Origin: Candidatus Eisenbergiella stercorigallinarum
GTDB lineage: Bacteria > Bacillota > Clostridia > Lachnospirales > Lachnospiraceae
NCBI GenBank assembly: GCA_019120525.1
Contig: DWUW01000265.1
Coordinates: 1-8,339, forward strand
DNA: 8,339 nt
Direction: 5' to 3'
Part shown: positions 1 through 5,574 of the stretch, piece after piece
Layout: each line of letters begins with the position of its first letter
How positions within the stretch are numbered: position 1 is the first letter of the stretch
Made by a program: the position numbers and the translations under genes
The notes under the pieces: model-generated
Database searches by the model: none
What the model saw: only the letters and a program-made list of their open reading frames with translations
Told to the model about the DNA's origin: nothing

Positions 1-19
1 AGAAATGTACAGGGAGGAA

Positions 20-60
20 GCATCCGGCCCATCGCGAAGCGATTGGGAATGGCCGGATGC
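20..60. repeat. First of two tandem perfect-stem hairpins (intergenic palindrome)
   Basis: GCATCCGGCC at 20-29 is the exact reverse complement of GGCCGGATGC at 51-60, a 10-bp stem. Inside it, ATCGC (31-35) and GCGAT (39-43) form a second 5-bp stem around a GAA triloop. The two stems are separated by 1 nt on the left (C30) and 7 nt on the right (44-50). No T-tract follows, because the next hairpin begins at once, so this is not a standard intrinsic terminator. It could be the 3' end of an upstream transcript or a dispersed intergenic palindromic element. Only one copy is present here, so dispersal cannot be judged. Confidence 0.6.
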
Positions 61-93
61 GGTTACAATTCTGCCGAAGGCTGAATTGTAACC
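61..93. repeat. Second tandem hairpin, directly abutting the first
   Basis: GGTTACAATTC (61-71) and GAATTGTAACC (83-93) are perfect reverse complements, an 11-bp stem. After a T-T mismatch (72/82) the stem continues as GCC (73-75) with GGC (79-81) around a GAA triloop, the same loop as in the neighbouring hairpin. It is followed by a GC-only palindrome, CCGCCGGCGG (92-101), and no T-run, which argues against a classical terminator. It ends 27 nt before the -35 box of the apt promoter, so it probably lies outside the apt transcript. Likely an intergenic repeat unit or a 3'-end mRNA structure for an upstream gene. Confidence 0.6.
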
Positions 94-120
94 GCCGGCG
101 GCTTGAATCAGGGGAATCCG

Positions 121-149
121 TTGACTTATGCAGGGATAGATAATATAAT
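121..149 (+). promoter_or_regulatory. Sigma-A promoter for the apt-rel operon
   Basis: TTGACT at 121-126 (consensus TTGACA, 5 of 6) is followed by exactly 17 nt and then TATAAT at 144-149 (6 of 6). The surrounding DNA is locally AT-rich in an otherwise GC-rich window. Transcription should start near 156, giving a leader of about 140 nt before the apt start at 297. No other promoter of this quality was seen, so it is the best candidate for driving apt, rel, the hydrolase and hemZ together. Confidence 0.85.
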
Positions 150-198
150 AAAGAATAGTTTTTCAGGAAAAAGCAGCTGCAGAAGCATGCAGAAGAAG

Positions 199-284
199 GA
201 TTTGCGCCGAAGCGTCGCAAATTCCGTTATCGCAACGCCGAACTGGAGGTTCGGTGTGCGTGTCTTGGCGTAAAACGTTTCGGC
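199..284 (+). promoter_or_regulatory. Structured 5' leader of apt mRNA, possible cis-regulatory RNA
   Basis: Two hairpins are visible. ATTTGCG (200-206) pairs with CGCAAAT (216-222). A stronger one spans 231-260: CGCA with TGCG, a bulged A235, then CGCCGAAC (236-243) with GTTCGGTG (249-256, one G-U pair) around a 5-nt loop. Sequences are reused: GCCGAA occurs at 206-211 and 237-242, CGCAA at 216-220 and 231-235, and TTCGGC at 279-284 can pair perfectly with either GCCGAA. TTCGGC lies 2 nt before the GGAGG of apt, so alternative folds could change access to the ribosome binding site. It matches no riboswitch class I can name. Regulation is inference; the complementarities are seen directly. 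Confidence 0.4.
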
Positions 285-286
285 AT

Positions 287-291
287 GGAGG
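287..291 (+). promoter_or_regulatory. Ribosome binding site that fixes the apt start
   Basis: GGAGG at 287-291 lies 5 nt before the ATG at 297. It starts on the last base of an earlier in-frame ATG at 285, which itself has no Shine-Dalgarno sequence upstream (TTTCGGC precedes it). Initiation at 297 is therefore preferred, and the four extra residues obtained from 285 are probably not translated. Confidence 0.8.
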
Positions 292-296
292 AAAGA

Positions 297-821
297 ATGA
301 AAAAACTGGAAGAGTACGTAAGATGTATTCCGGATTTCCCGGAGAAAGGCGTGATGTTCCGCGACGTGACGAGCGTGCTGCAGGACGCGGACGGGCTGCA
401 TCTGGCGATTGACACGATGCAGGACCTGGTGAAGGATCTGGAATATGATGTGGTGGTGGGACCGGAATCCAGAGGGTTTATCTTCGGGACCCCCATCGCA
501 TACAATAATCATAAGCCCTTTGTGCTGATCCGCAAGAAGGGAAAGCTTCCCTGTGAGACGGTTTCCATGGAATATGAGCTGGAATACGGTACGGCAGTGA
601 TCGAGATCCATAAGGACGCCATCAAACCGGGACAGAAGGTGCTGATCGTGGATGATCTGATCGCTACGGGCGGAACCACGGAGGCCATGATCCGTCTTGT
701 GGAATCACTGGGCGGAGAAGTGGTCGGCGTTGTGGTACTCATGGAGCTGGAGGGCCTGAAGGGCAGGGAGAAGATCGCGGGATACCGTTTGGAGTCCGCG
801 ATCCGGTACGAAGGAAACTGA
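297..821 (+). CDS. apt: Adenine phosphoribosyltransferase
   Basis: Converts adenine plus PRPP to AMP and pyrophosphate, the adenine salvage step, in the cytoplasm. The product is 174 aa from the ATG at 297, normal for bacterial Apt. It starts with the typical N-terminal region (PDFPEKGVMFRDVT, about residues 12-25). The adenine-site region GPESRGF is at 55-61 and the flexible-loop segment RKKGKLP at 79-85. The PRPP-binding signature VLIVDDLIATGGT is at 115-127, with the acidic pair D119-D120. Start choice rests on GGAGG at 287-291. The gene stops 24 nt before rel. Apt directly upstream of rel is a conserved Firmicute order (recJ-apt-relA in Bacillus subtilis), and both genes bear on purine nucleotide pools. 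No defect is seen. Regulation may involve the structured leader upstream. Confidence 0.96.
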   Translation: MKKLEEYVRCIPDFPEKGVMFRDVTSVLQDADGLHLAIDTMQDLVKDLEYDVVVGPESRGFIFGTPIAYNNHKPFVLIRKKGKLPCETVSMEYELEYGTAVIEIHKDAIKPGQKVLIVDDLIATGGTTEAMIRLVESLGGEVVGVVVLMELEGLKGREKIAGYRLESAIRYEGN

Positions 822-845
822 ACTGCCCGTTAAAGGGGAAACCAT

Positions 846-3293
846 ATGGGTAAAGCGGTTATGAGGGAAGAGAAGCTGGCTGGAGGCGTTCAGAAGGAGG
901 ACGGGAAGGTCCTTTTGGCGCCGCAGAAAAAAGAAGAGACCAAAATTGTATATGAAGGCGGCGGAAGCCTGGACGCGGAGCCGGGGCAGGATGGGGAAGG
1001 CGTTCTGATCGACGACGGGCGCATTGAGGCGATGAAGGAGTACCTGAGCCCGGAGGAGCTGTATCAGGATCTGATCGCGCGCGTGCGCAGATACCATCCG
1101 TCGGATGATATCTCCATGATTGAAAAGGCTTATCAGATCGCCGCGAAAGCCCATGAAGGGCAGGTGCGCAAATCCGGGGAGCCTTATATCATCCATCCGC
1201 TGTGTGTGGCCATCATCCTGGCGGATCTGGAGCTGGATAAGGAAACCATTGAGGCCGGTCTTCTGCACGATGTGGTGGAGGATACCATCATGACCACGGA
1301 GGAGATCACGAAGGAGTTCGGACCCGACGTGGCTCTTCTGGTGGACGGCGTGACCAAGCTGCAGCAGATCAATTTCCGCAGCGACAAGGAAAACGGGGAA
1401 ACCAGGACGCCGGACCAGCAGGAGATGCAGGCGGAGAACCTGAGGAAAATGTTCCTTGCCATGGCGAAGGACATCCGCGTGATCATGATCAAGCTGGCGG
1501 ACCGGCTTCACAATATGCGTACCCTCAAGCATCAGCCCCCGGAAAAGCAGCAGCGCATCGCCAGGGAGACCATGGAGATCTATGCGCCCATCGCCCAGCG
1601 GCTCGGCATTTCCAAGATCAAGGTGGAGCTGGACGACCTGTCCTTAAAATATCTGGAGCCGGAGGTCTATTACGACCTGGTGGATAAGATCGCCATCCGC
1701 AGAAGCGAGCGGGAGGCATATATCCGCCAGATCGTGGAAGAAGTTGCCGAGCATATGAAAAATGCCGGCATCAAGGCAAGGCTGGACGGCAGGGTCAAGC
1801 ATTTTTTCAGCATTTATAAGAAAATGAAGAACCAGCACAAGACGCTGGATCAGATCTACGACCTGTTCGCGGTCCGGATCATCGTGGATACGGTGAAGGA
1901 CTGCTACGCGGCCCTGGGCGTGATCCATGAGATGTATAAGCCCATTCCGGGACGCTTCAAGGATTATATCGCCATGCCCAAGGCGAACATGTACCAGTCC
2001 CTGCATACCACCGTGATCGGCTCTTCAGGCCAGCCCTTTGAGATTCAGATCCGGACCGTGGAGATGCACAAGGCGGCGGAATTCGGTATCGCCGCCCACT
2101 GGAAATACAAGGAAGCTTCGGACGGGAAAAAGGTGCAGGCACAGGAGGAGGAGAAGCTGGCCTGGCTGCGGCAGATCCTGGAATGGCAGCGGGACATGTC
2201 GGACAACAGGGAGTTCATGAACCTCTTAAAGAGCGACCTGGATCTGTTTTCCGATACCGTTTACTGCTTTACCCCTACCGGGGATGTGAAGACCCTTCCG
2301 GCGGGAAGTACGCCCATTGATTTTGCGTATAACGTGCATACCGCGGTGGGCAACCGGATGATCGGCGCCAGGGTGAACGACAAGCTGGTAAACATCGATT
2401 ACGAGATCCAGAATGGGGACCGGGTGGAGATCCTTACCTCCCAGAATTCCAAAGGCCCCAGCCGGGACTGGCTGAACCTGGTGAAGTCCACCCAGGCCAA
2501 GAGCAAGATCAACCAGTGGTTCCGAAACGAATTCAAGGAAGAAAATATCGTAAAGGGCAAGGAAATGCTGCTCGCCTACTGCAAGGCGAAGGGCCTTTCT
2601 GCCACCGATCTGTTAAAGCCTCCCTACATGGAGGCCCAGATGAAAAAATACGGCTTTAAGGACTGGGATTCCCTGCTCGCCGCCGTGGGACATGGCGGGC
2701 TGAAGGAGGGCCAGATCTTAAACCGCATGCAGGAGCTGTATGACAGGGATCATCCGAAGGTGTTAAGCGACGCCGAAGTGCTGGCAAACGTGGCGGAGAA
2801 CGCCCAGGCCCGCCAGATGCTGCCCCGCGCGAAGGGGAAGAACGGCATCGTGGTGAAAGGGATCCATGATGTGGCGGTGCGTTTTTCCAAGTGCTGCTCT
2901 CCCGTGCCGGGCGACGAGATCATCGGTTTTGTGACCAGGGGAAGAGGAATCTCCATTCACCGGACCGACTGCGTCAATATCCTGAACCTGCCCGAGCCGG
3001 AAAGAGGAAGGCTGATCGACGCGGAATGGGAGGCTTCGCCGGCGGAGAGCGAGGGCGAAAAGTATGTGGCGGAGATCGTGATCTACGCCAACAACAGAAG
3101 CGGCCTGCTTGCGGATATTTCCAGGGCGCTGACGGAGAAGAACATCGATATCCTTTCCATGAACACCCGGATCAACAAGCAGGGCATGGCGACCCTCTCC
3201 GCTTCCTTTGAAGTGGGGGGCAGGGAAGAGCTGAGCCGGGTGATCGATAAGATCCGGACGATTGACAGCGTCATTGACATTGAACGAAGCTGA
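846..3293 (+). CDS. relA: Bifunctional (p)ppGpp synthetase/hydrolase, RelA/SpoT homologue
   Basis: Makes (p)ppGpp from ATP plus GDP/GTP on amino-acid starvation and hydrolyses it again; it works in the cytosol and on stalled ribosomes. Domains over 815 aa: an HD hydrolase at about 85-240 with intact H117, H141-D142 and D219 (HDVVEDT; ADRLHN); a synthetase at about 315-420 with KPIPGRFKDYIAMPK and FEIQIRT; TGS at about 468-532; a helical region; a conserved-Cys module with C683, C684 and C709; and a C-terminal ACT domain at about 741-815. RFKD at 370-373 is the RxKD signature of bifunctional Rel enzymes, where monofunctional RelA has ExDD. With the HD residues intact, both activities are expected. 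Residues 1-62 are an acidic, Gly/Glu-rich, low-complexity extension ahead of the usual Rel start (near M63). AGGGGA at 834-839 supports the ATG at 846. The stop is 10 nt before the hydrolase start. Confidence 0.96.
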   Translation: MGKAVMREEKLAGGVQKEDGKVLLAPQKKEETKIVYEGGGSLDAEPGQDGEGVLIDDGRIEAMKEYLSPEELYQDLIARVRRYHPSDDISMIEKAYQIAAKAHEGQVRKSGEPYIIHPLCVAIILADLELDKETIEAGLLHDVVEDTIMTTEEITKEFGPDVALLVDGVTKLQQINFRSDKENGETRTPDQQEMQAENLRKMFLAMAKDIRVIMIKLADRLHNMRTLKHQPPEKQQRIARETMEIYAPIAQRLGISKIKVELDDLSLKYLEPEVYYDLVDKIAIRRSEREAYIRQIVEEVAEHMKNAGIKARLDGRVKHFFSIYKKMKNQHKTLDQIYDLFAVRIIVDTVKDCYAALGVIHEMYKPIPGRFKDYIAMPKANMYQSLHTTVIGSSGQPFEIQIRTVEMHKAAEFGIAAHWKYKEASDGKKVQAQEEEKLAWLRQILEWQRDMSDNREFMNLLKSDLDLFSDTVYCFTPTGDVKTLPAGSTPIDFAYNVHTAVGNRMIGARVNDKLVNIDYEIQNGDRVEILTSQNSKGPSRDWLNLVKSTQAKSKINQWFRNEFKEENIVKGKEMLLAYCKAKGLSATDLLKPPYMEAQMKKYGFKDWDSLLAAVGHGGLKEGQILNRMQELYDRDHPKVLSDAEVLANVAENAQARQMLPRAKGKNGIVVKGIHDVAVRFSKCCSPVPGDEIIGFVTRGRGISIHRTDCVNILNLPEPERGRLIDAEWEASPAESEGEKYVAEIVIYANNRSGLLADISRALTEKNIDILSMNTRINKQGMATLSASFEVGGREELSRVIDKIRTIDSVIDIERS

Positions 3294-3303
3294 TGGAGGG
3301 ATT

Positions 3304-3954
3304 ATGTCAGAAATCAGAATCCGGCGGATGGTGCTGAGCATCTGCCAGACCAACTGCTATCTTTTATATCGGGAAGGACAAAAGGGAGAAAACGGCCTCA
3401 CCGAAACGGTCGTCATCGATCCGGGGGACCAGGGCGCGCAGATCTATGAGGCTCTTTCCCGGAAGGGTTTTCATGTGAACGCCATCCTCCTGACCCACGG
3501 ACATTTTGACCATATCTGGGGAGCGAATGAGCTGAGAAGGCTTTCCGGAGCGAAGATCTACGCATATGAAGGGGAAAAGGAGCTCTGCGAGGACGCGGGG
3601 AAGAACGTTTCCCGGGAGGCGGGGAGGCCTGAGACGGTGCGGGCGGATTTCTACGAAAAGGACGGCGCTCTGCTGGAGCTTGGAGGCTTTTCGCTGAAGC
3701 TGATCGCCACGCCGGGACACACCGGCGGAAGCTGCTGCTATTATCTGGAGGAAGAGAAAATCCTGTTTTCCGGGGATACCCTGTTCGAGGGCTCTGTGGG
3801 AAGGACCGATTTCCCTACGGGAAGCATGGGAAGCCTGGTCCGTTCCATCAAGGAAAGGCTGCTGGTCCTTCCCGATGATGTGACGGTGTATCCGGGACAC
3901 GGAGATAGCACCACCATCGGGGATGAGAAAAAGTACAATCCCTATTGTCAGTAA
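3304..3954 (+). CDS. Metallo-beta-lactamase-fold hydrolase, glyoxalase II-like (YcbL type)
   Basis: A compact 216-aa single-domain protein of the MBL superfamily, probably a thioesterase such as hydroxyacylglutathione hydrolase-type or a related small-thiol enzyme; the true substrate is unknown. Metal ligands are all present: THGHFDH (H65, H67, D69, H70), H139 in PGHTGG, D158 in SGDTLF and H199 in PGHGDSTT. The tail KYNPYCQ resembles the NP(Y/F) ending of the YcbL group. It lacks the C-terminal substrate domain of classical GloB. An in-frame ATG at 3262 lies inside rel and has no ribosome site; GGAGGG at 3295-3300 fixes the start at 3304. The 10-nt gap to rel implies co-transcription and probably coupling. 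In clostridia such genes often sit between rel and hemZ, but a functional link is not established. Confidence 0.88.
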   Translation: MSEIRIRRMVLSICQTNCYLLYREGQKGENGLTETVVIDPGDQGAQIYEALSRKGFHVNAILLTHGHFDHIWGANELRRLSGAKIYAYEGEKELCEDAGKNVSREAGRPETVRADFYEKDGALLELGGFSLKLIATPGHTGGSCCYYLEEEKILFSGDTLFEGSVGRTDFPTGSMGSLVRSIKERLLVLPDDVTVYPGHGDSTTIGDEKKYNPYCQ

Positions 3955-3975
3955 GGCGGGGGCTTCCCCGCCTTT
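3953..3975 (+). terminator. GC hairpin at the hydrolase stop codon, weak or partial terminator
   Basis: AAGGCGGGG (3953-3961) pairs perfectly with CCCCGCCTT (3966-3974) around a GCTT loop, a 9-bp stem whose 5' arm starts in the TAA stop. Only TTT follows before GC bases resume, so termination is likely incomplete. It may lower expression of hemZ relative to apt-rel or protect the 3' end of the upstream message. No separate promoter for hemZ is evident in the 88-nt gap, so some read-through is expected. Confidence 0.5.
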
Positions 3976-4042
3976 GCTATGGGAAGAAACGAAAAGGAAG
4001 CTTTGCCGTAAAAGCGCGGGAGGCTTCGGTAGGGAGGTAACG

Positions 4043-5488
4043 ATGCTTGCGGTAACGTTGAATGAACTGCGCTTTGAATATGATATCCATTCCCTGGTAA
4101 AGGCCTTTTATCCGGCGGAAACGGTGAAGGTTTTTAAAGAGGGGACGAAGGATCTGGTTTCCGATGGGGAGAATCCGGAGATTTCCGTGGACTTCGCAGC
4201 GGACCGGATCCGCATCCGGGTGGACGGGCAGGAGGTGCAGACGGCCCTCAGCCGCCCGGAGGAAAAAAATGTGGTGAAAAATGAGCTGAAGCAGCTCCTT
4301 TACCGGATGCTTTCCGCGAAAACGGGAAAGAAGCTTCCCTGGGGAAGCCTGACCGGCATCCGTCCGGCCAAGATCGCCATGCAGCATCTGGAGGAAGGGA
4401 AGAGCCGGGAGGAGATCCTTTCTTATATGGAAGAAACCTATTACTGCAGCAGGGAAAAGGCGGAGCTGGCTCTGGACATCGCCTGCAGGGAGCGGGAGAT
4501 TTTAAAGGACATCCATTATGAAAAGGGCTACAGCCTGTATGTGGGGATCCCCTTCTGCCCCACCACCTGCCTGTACTGTTCCTTTACTTCCTTCCCCATC
4601 GCTCTCTGGCGGGAAAGGGTGGAGGAATATCTGGACGCCCTGGAAAAGGAAATGGATTTCGTGCGGGAGACCTTTCAGGATAAAGTTCTGGACAGCGTGT
4701 ACATCGGCGGAGGCACCCCCACCACGCTGGAGCCGGACCAGTTAAGGAGGCTTCTGTCCCGGCTGCGGGAAACCTTTGATTTTTCGCAGGTGAAGGAATT
4801 CACCGTGGAGGCGGGACGGGCGGACAGCATCACGGCGGACAAGCTGCGGGTGCTGAAGGAGTTCGGCGTGACCCGGATTTCCGTGAATCCCCAGACCATG
4901 AACCAGAAGACCCTGGACCTGATCGGCCGCAGGGCTACCGTGGAGCAGGTGAAGGAAGCCTTTTATCTGGCCAGGCAGGAGGGCTTTGCCAACATCAACA
5001 TGGATCTGATCCTGGGCCTGCCCGGAGAGGACATCCCGGAGGTAAGCCATACCATGGAAGAGATTAAGAAGCTGTCTCCGGACAGCCTGACCGTCCACTC
5101 CCTGGCGGTGAAGAAGGCCTCGAAAATGATGCAGTGGATCGAAAAGAACGGGCTGGGGCTTCTGCACAATACGGAGGAGACCGTTCAACTGGCGGCGCGG
5201 GCCGCTGCGGAAATGAACCTGCATCCTTACTATCTGTACCGGCAGAAGAACATGACCGGGAACCTGGAAAATGTGGGCTATGCCAGGGAAGGCTGCTACG
5301 GGCTATACAACATTTTAATTATGGAAGAAAAGCAGTCCATCATGGCCATCGGGGCCGGGACCATCTCCAAGGCGGTCCATCCGGACGGGCGCATCGAGCG
5401 GTGCGAGAATGTGAAGGAGCTGCCTCTGTATCTGGAAAAGATCGACGAGATGATCGAACGGAAGCGCAGGCTGTTTGCGGGGCTGTAA
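4043..5488 (+). CDS. hemZ: HemZ, radical-SAM coproporphyrinogen III dehydrogenase-like protein
   Basis: An oxygen-independent coproporphyrinogen oxidase family member of 481 aa, close to Bacillus HemZ (about 500 aa). An N-terminal region of about 160 residues, containing GSLTGIRPAKIA at 101-112, precedes the radical-SAM core. The core starts with YVGIPFCPTTCLYCSF: C172, C176 and C179 form the CxxxCxxC motif that binds the 4Fe-4S cluster. GGGTPTTLEP (222-231) is the SAM-binding GGGTP element. LYRQKNMTGNLENVGYA (398-414) is, from memory, a HemZ-type signature distinguishing it from HemN and HemW. The family reaction is oxidative decarboxylation of coproporphyrinogen III in heme synthesis, but many clostridia with hemZ lack a heme pathway, so the role here is unproven. 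AGGGAGGT at 4031-4038 supports the ATG at 4043 over an in-frame ATG at 3923 inside the previous gene. Confidence 0.9.
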   Translation: MLAVTLNELRFEYDIHSLVKAFYPAETVKVFKEGTKDLVSDGENPEISVDFAADRIRIRVDGQEVQTALSRPEEKNVVKNELKQLLYRMLSAKTGKKLPWGSLTGIRPAKIAMQHLEEGKSREEILSYMEETYYCSREKAELALDIACREREILKDIHYEKGYSLYVGIPFCPTTCLYCSFTSFPIALWRERVEEYLDALEKEMDFVRETFQDKVLDSVYIGGGTPTTLEPDQLRRLLSRLRETFDFSQVKEFTVEAGRADSITADKLRVLKEFGVTRISVNPQTMNQKTLDLIGRRATVEQVKEAFYLARQEGFANINMDLILGLPGEDIPEVSHTMEEIKKLSPDSLTVHSLAVKKASKMMQWIEKNGLGLLHNTEETVQLAARAAAEMNLHPYYLYRQKNMTGNLENVGYAREGCYGLYNILIMEEKQSIMAIGAGTISKAVHPDGRIERCENVKELPLYLEKIDEMIERKRRLFAGL

Positions 5489-5492
5489 AGAG

Positions 5493-5537
5493 CTCCGGCA
5501 GCCTTGAAAGGATAAGAAGGGCGGGAAGCTGCCGGGG
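5493..5537 (+). other. Stem-loop in the hemZ-GH95 spacer
   Basis: CTCCGGCAGC (5493-5502) pairs with GCTGCCGGGG (5528-5537), ten pairs with one G-U, around a 25-nt purine-rich loop. No T-tract follows, so it does not look like an intrinsic terminator. The 86-nt spacer also lacks a recognisable promoter, so GH95 may be read through from hemZ or start from an unusual promoter. The stem could mark an mRNA processing or stabilising site. Confidence 0.35.
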
Positions 5538-5574
5538 GATCCGATGGCTTCCGCCGGAAAGAGAGGGAAAAGGA

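Noticed and set aside
2..91. Possible C-terminus of an upstream protein (frame 2, stop TAA 89-91)
   Set aside because: All three frames are open across the palindromes and none resembles a known C-terminus such as RecJ; the hairpins explain the sequence better.
61..93. Intrinsic terminator for an upstream gene
   Set aside because: No T-tract follows the stem on either strand; kept as a palindromic structure instead.
256..273. Five-codon GTG-initiated leader peptide in the apt leader
   Set aside because: GGAGG at 245-249 is suitably spaced, but the site sits in a strong hairpin loop and the peptide has no informative codons; chance is likely.
285..296. Upstream ATG of apt at 285
   Set aside because: It has no ribosome site, and the GGAGG used for the ATG at 297 begins on its last base; the extra four residues are not typical of Apt.
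705..1532. 275-aa open frame on the minus strand
   Set aside because: It is antisense to apt and rel, which have clear conserved motifs; its composition is typical of a mirror frame in GC-rich DNA. The same applies to other long minus-strand frames such as 6679-7494.
3262..3303. Earlier ATG for the MBL-fold hydrolase
   Set aside because: It lies inside the rel coding end without a Shine-Dalgarno sequence, while GGAGGG at 3295-3300 serves the ATG at 3304.
3923..4042. 40-residue N-terminal extension of hemZ
   Set aside because: It overlaps the hydrolase gene and the hairpin region in another frame; AGGGAGGT at 4031-4038 marks the ATG at 4043.
5134..5574. 147-residue N-terminal extension of GH95 (a fused protein)
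   Set aside because: It runs out of frame through hemZ and has no domain character; GH95 homology begins at the ATG at 5575.
5489..5574. Promoter for GH95 in the hemZ-GH95 spacer
   Set aside because: TTGAAA at 5504-5509 could be a -35 box, but nothing like a -10 box lies 16-18 nt downstream.
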